The notes under the pieces are model-generated. The model searched no databases. It worked only from the letters and a program-made list of their open reading frames with translations, and was not told the origin of the DNA. From the NCBI RefSeq assembly GCF_041296385.1, contig NC_091023.1, positions 23,871,924-23,935,923 of the forward strand: a DNA stretch of 64,000 bases, in the 5' to 3' direction. Each line of letters opens with the position of its first letter. Positions within the stretch are counted from its first letter, which is position 1. The stretch is from Aphelocoma coerulescens (Eukaryota > Chordata > Aves > Passeriformes > Corvidae). Positions 22,491 through 36,747 of the stretch are shown here, in pieces. The translations under genes were made by a program, and so were the position numbers.

Positions 22491-23785
22491 AAGGAGCAGA
22501 AAAGGAGGAGCTGGTGGGTATCTTCATGTGGGGAGGCAGAGCTCTGTTTTTAAAAGGTAAGAAGTTGTTGGGGTTTTTTTGTTAATTTTTTTTCTGTCTG
22601 GTTTTGAGTGAGTAAGTTATTGCTTTTCCCTGTTGTTTCAAAATTCACAATTTAATAGTTTTATACCGTTTCATCCTTTTTTTTTTTTTTTTTTCCCTTC
22701 AAATAGATGAAGTTATTGTAATATTTCAAAACTAAGTTGCAGTTTTTAGGTCATTTTTTAAGAAAAGGACCATTATCTCCTCTCCTGGGTAAGTACAGCT
22801 CTTCGTGATTTTATGTTAACCTGTTTCTCCAGATTGTAATAATCATGTTCTTTTTCTGTATAATTCAAATAGACTTCACTGGAGAGATCTTTGCCTGGAG
22901 GAGCTGGAGAGGGCAAATATTAATATAAATTTTACTATTGGCAACTATTGTTATTTGACCCTCTCATAAGTTCTTGCCTGCCCCTTCCATGGGATCTGGA
23001 GTCCATATTTTTGACTGACTTGCAGAAAATTAAAGTTAAATGTCAGCCCACCAGAGTATGGCTTTGAAAGTCAGAGTTTTCATTTCTTTCAGACCTCATA
23101 TACTTATCTCAGTATATGGCATCTTGCTTTAAGGAACATTTTTACAATTTATTTATGTAAAATGCTGGAATCACATAAATTATGTCACACTAAGAAAAGT
23201 ACCGTGGGCCATAGTTTGAAGTTCTGTCTCAAAAGAGAAATTATAAATGAAAATAAAGTCACTTATCTGTGAATATAACATCCAGCTGTGGATCTGCTGT
23301 ATTCAAAGAATGCTAAACCTCACACTGAATTTTTCAATCCCAAACCACAAGATTTTGCTGCTCACACAGAAGAAGACTCTTGTAAAGGCTATTTTACTTG
23401 CTGGGATTTAGCCTGGATCAAAGAATTCCAGATTCAGGCAGTGCCTCAGTGACTGACAGCCAAGAGTCACCTGAGGAAAATGAAATGCACCCAGGCTGAT
23501 GAAATCCTTGCTCCTGGTTCTGCCCAGAGAGGGTGATCTGTGGGGTTACAGGCATCAAACCAGTTTGAGCTGAACTAAGAATTCCAGTAATTTCACATAT
23601 CCTTGAAGGCTTCTCCCTAGAAAGGTGAAGATGAAAAATATTGGTTCCTATTTTGTTCTCCTGGATCCAAAAGCTGAAAATCTTAAATGAAGTTTAAAAA
23701 AGTGTGTACTAAGCCCAGTTTATAAATAATTTTCCTCTTCTCTCTTCTAATGTCCAAATGGGAAAACTGCAGCTGCTTTTGCTAC
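22491..23785. other. Unique non-coding sequence
   Basis: Includes a T18 run at 22677-22694. Otherwise AT-rich complex sequence with no recognised feature. Confidence 0.4.
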
Positions 23786-24082
23786 CTGGCCAGGTGAGGG
23801 TGGACTTCCCCCTCTGTTGGTCTCGTTCATTTTCTTAAGGACCAGGCAAAATTTGCTGAAGGAGGTGGATGAGCCATAGTGGAAAATCTTGAGCTGGGTA
23901 GGGGAAGTCAGATAAAACTGTGACTGTTCTTGACATGGTGCAAAATTCAGTGGCATTGTTGCCACCAGGCGTTGATGGGCATGGAGTGATCCTGTGGCCT
24001 CTGAGCAGGGAGCAGGCGAGTTAAAGCTCAGCTCAGGTGTCCAGCACCAGCTGCTCTGCACCAACAGCTCATGTGCACAGTC
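23786..24082 (-). CDS. Candidate 297-bp exon, minus strand, unidentified
   Basis: On the minus strand an acceptor ending in CCTTGTCTGGAGCAG precedes 99 open codons ending CTGGCCAG followed by GTAGCA, a weak donor. Phase 0 at both ends. The peptide is mixed, including CQEQSQFYLTSPTQLKIF and SFSKFCLVLKKMNETN. Openness over about 125 codons is expected a few times by chance in a window this size, so support is limited. Not recognised. Confidence 0.15.
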
Positions 24083-27000
24083 CTGCTCCAGACAAGGATG
24101 AGGTAATACAGCCTGACCCAAAGTCCTGGCTTTAAATTAAACCCAATTACCTCACACTCCTTGTGAACGGAGAGCACACCCGGCGACCAAATGATCAGTG
24201 TAATTCAGTGAGACAGATAATTGGTCTGCAGGACTGGCTCTTACAGCTTTTTGTGGGGAAGAGAAGAGGAAAAGATGAAGAAAAGCACATGAGGAATGTT
24301 TGTGATATCTGATGGACTGGAAGGAGTTAGGCAGGAGAGGAACATCAGAAATTTACTGTCTTTCTGAGAAAAAAGAGTCTTGCACTGGCTTTCAGATCCT
24401 CTCTGACTCCAAGAGACAGTTTAAGACCAGATTTCCAAGAAAGAAATATTCTAATGGCACAATCCTAGAAAGTGTGGAGAAAAAAGCCCAGAGTGAGTGT
24501 GGATTAATTCCAGTTATGTTAAGTACTGCCTTTAGGATTCACATTCTGCAGCACTTGGAAGGTCTGGGCAGAAATAAGAGCACAGTGCTGAACATGCACA
24601 GGATAAATCTTTGTACCATAAAGAGCAAGAATGAATTCCTTAAAGGAAGGTGATAGATGATCCCAGCTCTCCAGATCTACAGACCTGCCATTATTCCCAG
24701 GACAAACTGTCATTAAGTGTCTGTATCCAGCTCTGAAAGAAATGCCACAGACCTTCCCAAAAGCCATAGCAGGCGTTTGGAACATGCAACTGGTTATTTT
24801 CTGAGGTAAAAATGATTTACCCAAAATCTTACACAGTCTGCCAATCCAGGATATCCTAACAGGGAAGGCTCTGGATTTTGCTAATTACTGGGATGAAGTT
24901 TGAAAGAGAAAATGTATTACAACAAAAACTGGGTGTTTGACTCTTTCCAGACCTTTCCACAGCTCTGTCCATGCCTGGTGCTCATGGATGGGCCCTCACT
25001 GGAGCTGCAGGGGCTGCTGGGCTAAAGAGGAGCTCCTGCAAACAGGGGATCTTGGTACAGAGCAGGAAGAACACATTTCTTACTCTATCTTGAAGCTGGA
25101 GGCAGTTTTGTGCCTCTGCAGTGCATGGAGAGATTTCCTGAGGTGTTGTGTCACCCAATGCACGCTTGCATCCCACTCAGGCTGTCACAAGCTTCTTCCA
25201 AAGAGGGTTGTGGACTCCAAAATTCCAGACAAAAGTGCTCCTCCCTAAGCTGCCAGAGGTGTCCAGCAGAGCACAGTTCTGCCCCCACCTTAGGAGAGGC
25301 AGCTCAGCTCTGCCACCTCCCCTTTGTCATCTCAGGAAATAACGAATTTAAGGCCTCCACAAGGACAGGAGCCTATTACAGCTTGCTTTATTCCCAGTTA
25401 AAACTCCTCTCCCTCTGTCATTCATCTCTGACAAGTGTGATGTTTAGGAGTCAGAGACGTGTGCACCTCTGCAGGCAGGTGTGATTTCAGCATCAGCAGT
25501 GTCCTTCCAATGCACCAGGACCATCCATTCTGCCCCGGGAGGGTCCCGTGAATCAGGAGCGTGGCTCTGCAGCCTGAGCCCTTTGCTACCTGTGGAAATT
25601 CATCCTGCATTTTCAGGTCATTTCTTCTTTTGGGTGCCTCAGTCTTTTTCATATCAACCACAGAACACCCTTGCTCTTTTGGCAATGTGCCCATGCTCTG
25701 GGGGAAAAAATAAAAATGGGGAGAAGAAAAAAATTCTTAAATTTCCCCACCCTTCAATACAAAAGTTAACAAACTTCCAAACTGTGGGTGTCATTTTAAA
25801 AACAACAGAGTTGCCACCTTTCTGAAAACAGTGGTGCAAGAAAGGCAGCTCTGTGCTCCTTATAGTGTTTGACATTTTCTGTGCAGCAGATATTGACTCC
25901 AACATTCCCTTGACAGAGCACAAAAATTCATTTTGTGAATTGTATTGACAGCCTAAGTAGGCTCTTTCTTCTCCCTTGAATGAGCTTCTCTAACTTATTA
26001 ACTCAGCCTTGGGGGGTTTGAATACTTACATCCAAAACTGAGATCTATTTACAGCCCAACATGTATTTTGATATTCAGGAGCCATGGGATGAAAGTTCCC
26101 ATGAAATCAAACTGCTGTAAAACTTCCCAGAGCACCCCAGTGATGTCCTTGTACAGCAGGTCCTACATCATCTTATGGGTAATCAGCTTCAGGCACGCTC
26201 TAAAGTGCCAATTTCCTCATTTGTCATGAATTTCAATCCCCAGAACAAGCCTGCCTTGGGATGTTGAGGTAAAAAAATGGGAATCTTAGAAATTCACTTC
26301 AGGTAATTTTATCTGATGAAAAAGGAACTTTGGTTTTAATTAAAATAAACCCCTCAATTTTGTACCAGAAAACTCACCAATACTTCAAACCTCCCTCTCC
26401 ATCCATGCCTCTAATTTTGATGACAAACACAGAAAACAAGTCTCCAGGATTATTGTTTAATGAATCATAGTTTGATTAAAACCTCTCTGCATCCTACCTT
26501 TTAACAGCAGACCTGGAATATACCAGCTCTCCCAAGATGGCAAGTTTTCCAAAGAATAAAACCTCAGGTTTCATCCCTGATGAGCCAGATTTCAGAGGAT
26601 TCAATCTCAGCCCATTTGGATCTCATATCCTAAACAGACCAAGATTAATTGGGACTTTTTTTTGCTTACAGAACCATCCATATGTTCCTGGATAAAGGAA
26701 GATGAAAATTGGCTGCCTTTTCAAAGGCTAATTCAAGAAACTTCCAGAGTCTTCTGTTCTTTCTACTGATCCATCAACATTTTCATAAACCAACTGTTTT
26801 CTTTTCAAGCTGTGGTAGGTTCAATGAAATAGGATGAATCTGTTCAGATTCTTTTTAACTGGGAGAAAGTGAGGTAACAGCCACTCTTCCTTAAAATCTC
26901 TTTGGTGAAGTGCAGCTGTGGCAGCCAGGGGAGCTCATTAAACCCTATCCAGAGTTTTCCGGGACATAAACTTAAGACAAGTGTTTGTCTTCCAACCTGC

Positions 27001-29534
27001 TGCTTCTTGTGAAAATTCCTGCTTTTTCATTGAATTCTGCTCTGCAATAGAAATGGAGATTTTGGTTTATCCCATGGCATCCTATTCCTGTGACTCAAGA
27101 ATTCCTCTGATCAAGGCTTTGAGTTTATGCAGCAGGTTCCACATTAGGATGGCCCTGGAGAGGTTCTCTGGGAAGAGCTTTTCTCTGCTCCCACCTCTCC
27201 TTCACCTCTCCAATTTTTCCTCTGTCTCAGCCTTCATGCAGCAGGGTCTTTGAACTGCCTGAAGTGGGAATCTTGTGCTCCAGTAATGCAAAGAGCACTG
27301 AACAGCAGGATCCTCCAGGAACTGCTGGCTGACTTCCCCACTGACTGCGCTTCCCGACCTTTTCCTGAGGGCACAGCCCCTTCTGCTCCATTTAGGCTCA
27401 TCTGTCAGAAGCAAATTGCCTCTTCCAGAGCTGGAGAATGAGAAGTTGCTGAGCTGAAAGTTTCTCTGCTCCCTCCTCTCCCTGAAGGCAGGAACTGCAG
27501 GTAGCAGTGGAGTGCCCTGAGTTTCCTGTCTGGAATCAAAAATTGCTGCTGGAAATTCCAAACTGTTCTCTCCTCCCTCACCTCGAGGGACTTGGGGTTG
27601 CTGCTGCCATATTCCTGTTTAGAGTTTGGAATGAAGTTCACACATTCCTAATGACCAGAATAATAGAAGGATAAAGAGAGTTAAGGTTGTGGAGTGATTG
27701 CTGTGAAATTGTCTGATCCCTGCAGCGTCCTTTGAGGAAAGCAAAGGCAATCCCAAGCCAGCAGCTACAGCTAAGAGATTCTGTTCTGCAGAATATACAC
27801 TGTCAAATACATCTATGGATCATGAAAATTAAAAAAAAAATACTGACTTTTTTATTTATAACCACCTCTAAAGTAAATATCATCCCACAGACAGTCTCAT
27901 ACAGACCCAGTCTATTCGGAATTGTGGGGGAGTGCAATGTTTGCTACACAAGTTCCCAGGAATCAAAACAAGCAGTTGAGCATCCGTGAGGAAATAAAAA
28001 CCTCCTGTGCCAAAGGCAGACAGGGAGTAACCAGCTGTAGAGACATCATGGCAAACACTGCAGATCCATTTAGTATGTACAAGTGCAGTGCTGAAATCCT
28101 GCCACCATCACCCAGGAAAATCCAAGAATGAACCCAGTGGAACAGAGACTCCAGCCCAGAGCGGAGGATCAGCCAGTGCTGAGAGTTTACAGACAAATCT
28201 TGTGTGGCTGTGGGAGCTCCATCCCAAATATCCATCGGTTCCATCCAATGGTCTGCACAAAAATCTTGCAAATTGCCCTGTCACAGGACAAGGCTGGGAA
28301 GATCGAGGTCGGAATTTGCTGCTTTGCTTGTGGAACATGGATGGAAAGACACTGGGAGAGCATTTCTGTGATCCCAAGAAGGTTTAATCTTTTATTTGGA
28401 GCTTCCCAGTACCATGTTGCTAGGAAACATTTGCAGTATAACTAAGGAGGAATGAAATATCTTACAGACTTGCACAATATCCCGGTGTTAAGTGAGGAGC
28501 ACAATTGCTTAAAAGCCATCATTAGTGTCAAGAACTGAAAACACGGCAGCATTCTCAATTCATTTTAAATTTTAGTGATTTTCATCCAGAATTTAATTTT
28601 TTTCTTTGGAAAACCAGAGAGCCCTTGCCTAGAAAAGCTCAGTGACAACTCTGTAATATCGCTGGAAGATCAAAGACTTTGTTTTTAGTTAAAAAGGTGA
28701 TCTATGTGGAAAGCAGCCGCAGCTTTTACTCTGTAGCAACATTTATTATTTATTGGCAATGTTAACAGCAAATAAAAGTAGTAAATACTAATTTTCAAGT
28801 TGTGAATTAAACTGAAGGAGAAGTAATGCACTAGATGAAGCAAAAGAAATATATAAACGTTATATGCACTCAAATTAAAGGAAGTCAATTAACCCTTGGA
28901 TTTCTAGGACTGAATATATGCTAAAGACAAGACAAAGGTAGAGGTTGATCAGCAATATGAGAGCAATGGATTAGGAGGATAATTGGATTTTAAATGTCAC
29001 TAAACCACCTCCGGGCTACTGAATTGGGTCTTCAAATACTCTGAATTATGAAAAAAATAGGTCTAGTTCCTATACATCCATCTACATCCAGTCCTGAACC
29101 TGTCAAATGAATCCTCCCCTGTTGCAAAGATGAGAAATGCCATCATATTTAAATCACTTCACAGCACCAGAAATAACCACACAAAGATCAGCAAACCTAC
29201 TTTGGTTAAAAAGAGCATAAACTCAAAGAACAAAGTTTCCTGCCAGTCCTCCTCCTTCCTTTTCAACTTTTTCTAGACAAAAACTTTTGGTGACATCAAT
29301 TGCTCTCCTGGTTTCTATTGGTTTTATTGTCTAAATAAAGCAAAGAGAAATTCTTTCCCCTTCATAAGGTATAAATCACACCATTTTCATCCTTTAGCCC
29401 TAATCACTCAAAAGGAAAAATACAAATATAGAACGTCACGCTTTTAGTCACTTTTCTTTCTTTGATTATTTACCAGGTTTCAGTTTCTCTTCTCCATCTT
29501 GTGATAACTTTCTTCTCTCATCTCTTTGTTCCAG
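24083..29534. other. Unique non-coding sequence
   Basis: A 5.4-kb stretch with no interspersed repeat recognised. Open frames of 90-125 codons (plus 24312-24653, plus 24937-25484, minus 27202-27561, both strands 27963-28445) lack paired splice signals or recognisable domains. Moderately GC-richer between 24950 and 25600 and between 27150 and 27600. A10 run at 27831-27840. Confidence 0.35.
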
Positions 29535-29570
29535 TACTTGGAACAGCTTGAATTTGACAGATCAGATTTG
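29535..29570 (+). CDS. Candidate 36-bp microexon, unidentified
   Basis: A long pyrimidine tract (from about 29505; TTCTCTCATCTCTTTGTTCCAG) precedes 36 bases encoding YLEQLEFDRSDL, followed by the consensus donor GTGAGT. Phase 0 at both ends, so it could be skipped without frameshift. Both splice sites are close to consensus, better than typical decoys. No family recognised. Compatible in phase with 18802-18952 upstream and 41892-42137 downstream. Confidence 0.3.
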
Positions 29571-32500
29571 GTGAGTGTTAACAAGCTAAAGTCAGCAAAA
29601 TGTTTTTTCCAAATAGTTTCTTACAACTGTAGCACTGTTAGATGGGTTTGGATGATTTTGGCAGCCACTGGAGAAATTAATTTGCAGCAATTTGCAATAT
29701 TTAAAAATTTCCTAATACAGGGCTTTGATGGAATTTCCCATGCTGCAATTTATTTAAGATAATCAGACACTGTGGTTTCATTGTGCTGTGAGGATTTTTC
29801 CTCATTTCCTTCATAAGAGTAATTTCATTTTTCTTCTCTTCACAGAGAAAATCCATAAAAGAGAAGAATCTCCATCTCCTCCTGCCTTCAGCCTCACCCC
29901 AGTGTGGACATTACCCTTATTTGTGTGCTGTGTGGGCTGGGGCACACCAAAGGCACGAGTTCTCCAGCATTTTATCCCTAATGGTGGCCAATAATTGGTG
30001 CCAAGGAAATATATAAAGGAAAAAACCTTTCAGCCACCTCCTGCTCCCAGATTTATGGAGCCTCGTAGCCTTTCCACTTGTGCCACTTTATTTCCTGGGT
30101 ATTTTGCAAAATTTACTTGGCAGTGCTTGGCCATGGTGAAAAATGTTATCTTTAAATAGAAACCTGGTTTGGAGGCTTTGTGCACTCCCACCTGGATGTC
30201 AGGAAAATCTACCTGATCATCACAGGTTCTGGTTCCTTTGTTCATTGCTCACCATGGCAGAAAGTAATTTTATTAAAACTATGATAACACCATTTTATTA
30301 TTCTAGTAGAAAAAGAAATCTGTCTGAATTTTAAGGGCAAGGTGAATTCATAAGAAAAAGTTTGCACTTATCATAAGTAAAACCTGTGTACCAGGTCATG
30401 TGTAAATACTTGTTTGATTAGCCAAAGCTCTTTGCCTTCTACCAATCCCCAAGGTGCAACTGGAGTGACCCATCTGGTTTGCTGTACAAAAAAGTCTCTT
30501 CTTTGAATAATTTGAGACACTGGAGAAGGTAAAGTATCAAAATTTCCAAATCCTGAGTGAAAACAGGGTGTTTGTGCTCTGTTATTCCTAATTTTGTCTT
30601 GCAGGTTCCTGAATCTGTTTCTTGTAGAATCCAGGAGAAGCCCAAGATGTCTTTGCCAATCTGATGGTAAAATAAGATTGTTAAAATGTGTTAAATTTGG
30701 AGTCACTACACCTGTGTGAAAAGTTCATCTGTTTTAAAAGTTCAGGCAAGTCAGTTCACAAAATAATGCCTTCAGATAATTCGTATCTGATCATTCATAG
30801 CATCCTTTGGAAAGCAGATGTGTTATGCCAGGATTATTTGATATTGCAACCGTTTGAGAGCATGTCCTCCAAAAGTGAAGGAATATTTTTTCCAGAGTAG
30901 ACAAGAGCACTTTGGTTTTTTTTAAACTAAGAGTTCGGATTCAGTTAGGAATCTGAAATAGAATTCCCTGGTGTTTCCATCACTGGAACAAGCAGCAACA
31001 GACTTCAGAGTTGATAATGACTTTGACTCTGGCAGATAAAGCAGCTCCTGACAAAACTCCCTGACCATCCTACCGGGGAGTTTAACCACACTGACTCAAA
31101 TGCAAATGGCAAACCTTGCAAATGCTGCGTTCTCAGCATGAGGGTGATTTATTCCTCTTTTCCATAACAATGACACTTCCTCTCTTAGTCAGGGAGTTGA
31201 TGGTGGAGATTTGTGAGCTCCTTACCCACGTCTCCCTTGCCAGGGAGGTTTCTACTGAGCCAAGCAAACAAGACACCACCAGCTTTCCTGCATCTCAGCA
31301 GGGAAGTGTGGCCTGGAAAGCTGCTAAAAATCAAACCCAGGGAATCCTCCTGAAGTCAAAGCTTTGTGGGGCATGGAACAGTTTGGAGAGAAAACTCCAA
31401 GTAGGGATTCAGGGTCCCCTTTAACTTGGCCGTGATCTCTCTATGAAATACTAATTCCCACTGGGATGGAACAGGAAGTTTGACATTACAAGGATGTGTT
31501 TTACCCTGTACAGATCCAGAAAACTGCTCTGCCCTAAAACCCCCGTGATTTGTTTCATGTGAATTTCCAATTCCAACTTCCGAAAAGTATCTTGTATGTC
31601 AATGTTTAACCTTTTCCAGCCAAAATGAAGGTTACTTCAGCTGAAGGAAACATTCAGTAGGATGATTTCTTTTATTTCCTTAAACTTCAGTAGATGACTT
31701 AGCATCTGAACAGCTTTTTCTTGGAGCTTTTTTTCCCTTAGAAAAATACTCTTCAAGGACTCATGGAGAGTTGAAAAATACACAAAATATCTCTAAACCC
31801 AGTTCATTTCACATCTGTATGACTGGAAAAACATAGGTAGGTATAAAAAACCTCACTGTGTACAGAAAAAGAATGTGGGGAAAACCTTGCTTGATATTAA
31901 AGTTGCTTTGTAATAACCTCATTTGTCAAGTTTTAAAGAACTTCTGAGGCTTTTGAGATTAAAAGCTCAAATCTCACTCCCACTCTCCCGAACTTCCTGT
32001 TGAACACACTGGAAATAGATGGCACAAGCAGCATTCTGATAACACCTGATTCAGGCTTTGTAGACAGAGCTGAACAATGAATTTTTAGAGGAATCAGATA
32101 TTTTATCTTTATTTTTTCCTTTCTGTCTCAAGCCAGGATTTTCCATATTTTATTTAACAGCCAAATTTCAAACCCCAAATCACTGATCTTACAGAAGATG
32201 GTGGCACAGAAACTGTTGGTCTTTTGTGAAAATACAAAATGCAAACCTGCAACAAATTCAGTAGAGCCACTGAAGAGATGCAGCCAATGAGAAATTCTGG
32301 AGTGTTTTTATTTGGAGAGAAACACCTTTATCCCAAAATATTTTGCTCTGATGATCAGTTAAGGACTGTGAGGGACATTTCCTCTGATCCTGCCTGAAAT
32401 CAAAAAGACTTTCTTTTTCTTAAGAGTGAGACTTGTGCTACAGGAAAATAGCCCAGAGCAGCAGAATAAGGCAAATGCTGTGAAACATCAGTGAATGTTG

Positions 32501-34800
32501 TAGCTGTTGAACAGTAACAGGGAAGAAACACATTCCTGAAATCAAGGAATGCTTTAAAAAGTAACAGGGTAAACAGAAAAAAGATGAAACTGTATGGATC
32601 TAGCAAAGAATATCTTGGGAAGCAAGTGATAAAAATAGGATGCTACAGAGCAGTAGGAGGAGGTGGCTGTAATTATTAAATGGATGTAGAGAAGAAATTC
32701 CCAAAAATTGGCCAAACCAGAAATTCTACAAATTTAGGTAGGTTTGGCACTAAAGTAAATTGTTCTTATGATTTCAGTAAACAGTCTAAGGGATCTGCTG
32801 TATTTGTGGAACACTCCTGAGATAAAATCTGGTTCCTTTACCAGCTCTGTTCCACAATTTATTGTCATGACTAAGGCCAGAAAATCGAGGTCCCTTCCTT
32901 GAGCCCTCATGTTCCATAACATGCCACCAGGATCAGTCAAAATCCTAATGAGTTAAATCTCATCCATTTCAACTTCGTGAAAACAAATTGCTTTTTGATT
33001 GAGGGGCTAGAAATTACACAGCCTAATTTATGCACATGAATCTTCAAAGGGAAGAGCCTCACAACAAACGTCACCTCCAACTTGTCCGAGATGTCACCCT
33101 TGAATTACTGAGCTTAAAACCTGGCCTAGTTTGGTTGCAAAAGGTCAAATGTGTGGGTGGCAGAACACGCAGTACTTATCAAGCCAGCAGCTGAAATGTT
33201 AGTGCAGGTCCCAGCTAACAGCACAGATCTGACTGGGAGCATCTTCTGCATGATTTGTTCACTTAAGGAGAGGAATTGAAAAGAGCCCGCAGAACAAAAG
33301 AGGAGTGGTTGTTATTCGAGCTCCTTCGTGCCTCTGTTTTCTCGGTAGGCTGAATCATGCAGCTGCTTTGGGTGAGGGAAGAGCCATTTCTGATTGGGCT
33401 GAGCAGATTTTGGAAATATTCAGTGGTTTCTATTTATTTGGCTTTTTTTTTAATATCTCTTTATTGTGTTTCAGTCACCATGGTTTCCTTTCTTGAAGTC
33501 TCTTTATACAGCACCTCTTTTACAAAGCTCTCAGTCTTTACCTTCCAGTGTGTTTGAAAATGAGGTTGGTCATTTCAGGGCTGATGACAGCTGGTACCTC
33601 TTGTCTGACAGAATTGAGATTAAAAGTGTGATGGAAGTAAAAGGAAATCTATCCTCATCCAGCCTGATCTCCAGAATAAATGCTCCAGAATTCCTTTAAT
33701 ATTACTATGTTTCCTATGGAGATTGTACAATGGTGTCTGGTATTAAAAACTGCTCCTGAGTATTTGAATTTTTTTCAAAGAGGAGAGAAACTTTAACGCA
33801 TTTTTTGAGGAAATTACCAGATAATCAAATTTTAATCAAAATCAAACTTTTTTGTTCTTGCTATTCTGTCTTAGCATAGCATACCAGGTAAAAAACAGTG
33901 ACTGTGCCTATCCCTTTCTATTTTTATCTAGGATATATCCCTTCCTTTTCTATTCCTGGCTAGAATATTGTACATAAATGAAATCTTGAATTTGAACTTT
34001 AGAAACTATCAGGATATTTTTTGTTCCAAAGGATTATTAACCTACTTTTATTAGCTGCCTAATTGGAAGGAGATCCTATTTTTTTTTTTTGCACTTCTGA
34101 TATGTTGATTTCCCTGTCTGGAACATATCTCTATCTCTGTATAAGGATAGAACATGCAACTGTTGAAAAATAGTAATGTGCAGTATAATTATTATAATTT
34201 CCAGCCCAATTTTGAAAGAGCAGGTAGCTCAAAGTGCATCTGTATTTAAATAAGACACTCTATCCTATAACTGCAAGAATATTAAAATGATTCTGCTCTC
34301 TGCCATTGGATTGTGGAGTTAATTTCTGTGGAGCCAGGAATTAAGTGATTATTGTAGCAATTGGCTTGCATGAATCTTGGCCATAAAGACTTACAAATTG
34401 CAATATGGGAGAGTTTTAAACTGTAACATCTCACATTTCTTTCCTCACATTCAATAAAATGTTTGATTCTTCTGTGATGTTTCATCAGGATGTGTGGCTT
34501 CATTATCTCTGTGTTCCAGACACATCTCGCGAAGGGAAGGTTTTAAATCATCCCAATGAGGAGTTTTTCTCATATTTTCCTTTTTCCTTTCAACAGATTT
34601 CACAGTTCCCACGTTCCAGAGGAAATCCTTGGGAAAGAGTCTAACAAAGAAGGCTATCACACCTTTCTCTGGCAAAAATTGTGATGTGTTCATTTAAGGA
34701 CGTAGAGCTAAACCAGGTAGGATTAAATATGCTGCAAATATTGTGTATCCCACCACACTCAGAATAAGGCTGATATCCATATTCTTGATGATAACAAAGG
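29571..34800. other. Unique AT-rich non-coding sequence
   Basis: About 5.2 kb without recognised interspersed repeats. Open frames are short and unsupported (for example plus 31116-31424, minus 30371-30706). A small imperfect duplication lies at 33909-33968 and T10-T11 runs occur near 34080. Confidence 0.4.
33909..33968. repeat. Imperfect ~29-bp tandem duplication
   Basis: TATCCCTTTCTATTTTTATC plus TAGGATA is followed directly by the related TATCCCTTCCTTTTCTATTC plus CTGGCTAGAATA. The two halves align with a few indels and substitutions, suggesting an old local duplication. Confidence 0.5.
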
Positions 34801-34860
34801 ATTTTGGACTTGAATAACCCTTCTGGGTCCCTTCCCACTCAGGATATTCTGGGATTTTTA
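34801..34860 (+). mobile_element. CR1 LINE 3' tail (short)
   Basis: GGACTTGAATAACCCTTCTG, GGTCCCTTCCCACTCAGGAT and ATTCTGGGATTTT match the CR1 3' end in sense orientation. Only about 60 bp remains recognisable. Confidence 0.8.
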
Positions 34861-36612
34861 TGGTACTAAAAATTCATTTACCAAAGTGAACAAAGGACTG
34901 AATAATTTCAGAAGGGCTGTGTAATCAAATAAGATTTTATCTATTATCATGACAAATCCTTTATTAGAATTCCTCTATTACATGATAAACTTTTCAAATT
35001 CTCAACATGTCCTTTCATTTTGCACCTTTATGAAATTTATTTTCATTCCTATATTAAACCAAAAAACCAACCAAACATGTAAAGATCAAATGTATATCAA
35101 GAAGATATAAAAAGGGTCAAATTGCTGTGGGCTCCTTAAAGATTGCCAGGTTTTGCCTGGTGGTTATCTGACATGCTGGTTAGACAAGAAACAGAGTTTG
35201 ATGGGACAAAACTAAATTCCCAGAGGGCAGAGATGGGGTTAGAAGACAGAATTACCTTAAAGGAGTGTCTCTAACTCATAACTGCATAAGTGGATGGATT
35301 GGGGTCGAGAGAGGAGTGATGTGGCATGACTGGCAACAGGAGTTCCTTTAATTGAGATGACAGCTGTCCTCCAGTTGCTATTCCTTGAGTAAATTATTTG
35401 ATTTGATCAGTTTTTCTCAGGCTGCAAGATGAGATGAGCCTTTATATTAATTCTGAGAACTCTAATTTATTTGTACTCCGATGATGACTCCTCTGTCCCA
35501 GCTTCAAATGCTTCCAAGTCAATCTGAACACGTTTATGTACCTGAAAAATCTGCCTTTCTGCTGGCTTTTCAGCTTTCCAAACAAGTAATTATTGTTTTA
35601 GGTCAGGCTGCTGTGGCCTGTCTGATATGTTCCCACCTTTGGCTGGTACCTGTTCAGCTCTGGGTTGGGGTGGTGGGAACAGGAATAGGCACCGTTTCAA
35701 CTTCCAAGGTTATTTGGGATGTTCTGATTTATTAAGTCAGGTTTTAACTGAGTGGGTGTTTTCACTTCTTCCAGATATCCCTGAGCGAGGTGGGAATAAA
35801 ATGATGGGAATTTATCAGAGCAGATGAAAATCATTGTTTGCCTGCTGGAGAGGTGAAAAGAACCTGGACTGGTACTCAGAGTTCTCACAAAAGTCAGTAG
35901 GATTTGAATAAACACAGACAGCAGGGTAATATCCTTGGAGGTTATTTCTGTTTCAGATGAATCCTCCTATCCTGCGTTACCACCTGTGCCATCCCTTGTC
36001 TGACAAATTAAAAAGAAGCATCACAGATATTTTAATAAAAATCACAGAATGCTGCCAATATTTTAAAGGACAAGGAGGTGCTGCAGATTATTGAAATTCA
36101 GAGTAATGAATAACAGCTATAAAATATTTCAGCCTCTGAGCCTTGCTGAGCAGCACAATTCATCCCCTAAAAACAAATCAATAAATGCAAAACAAAGTAA
36201 AAGGATATTTAAGAAAACAATAACCAAGCTGTAACATGTTTATTGGAGGAAGGACCAAAGAGAAAATGATAATTTGGATGTTCACCCATTGTTATGCTAC
36301 TGAAAAGTTGAGCAAGAATGGACAGAAAATATAATGAAAAAACTTTGTTCAGTAGGAACTTTGCTATCAGCTTACAAAAAGACACCACTAATCCTGACTC
36401 CTTTATATAATTCTGTTGACAGCTTTTATCATATTCCCACGAAGCAGTGAGTGATGTTGACTGAAAGGATTCAGGCATGTTTCCATTATTAATATTGTGC
36501 TGGTGTCTATGAGCAGTTTAATATGAGAGCTTATAAAAACCCACTTCTAGATACAGAGTTTTAAACTTGCTTCATTCCCCTGCAACACTGTTAGAATCTG
36601 TTTTATGTGTCT
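34861..36612. other. Unique AT-rich non-coding sequence
   Basis: No recognised repeat, RNA gene or exon. Short frames at 35481-35827 have no splice support. Confidence 0.4.
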
Positions 36613-36618
36613 TTTATT
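36613..36618 (-). terminator. Possible polyadenylation signal for the 36748-37009 frame
   Basis: Minus-strand AATAAA (plus-strand TTTATT) lies 130 bases beyond the stop codon of the minus-strand candidate terminal exon. AATAAA is frequent in AT-rich DNA, so alone it proves nothing. Confidence 0.15.
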
Positions 36619-36747
36619 TGGGGAGATAAATCATTTAGTTTTCAATCAGTGGAATCCTCTCTAAATACACTATTGGCATGTGCTGTCAGCTGACATCTTT
36701 TTCATAATTAACAATCCAGCTGTTAACATGGCTTTATCTAAAGCAAA

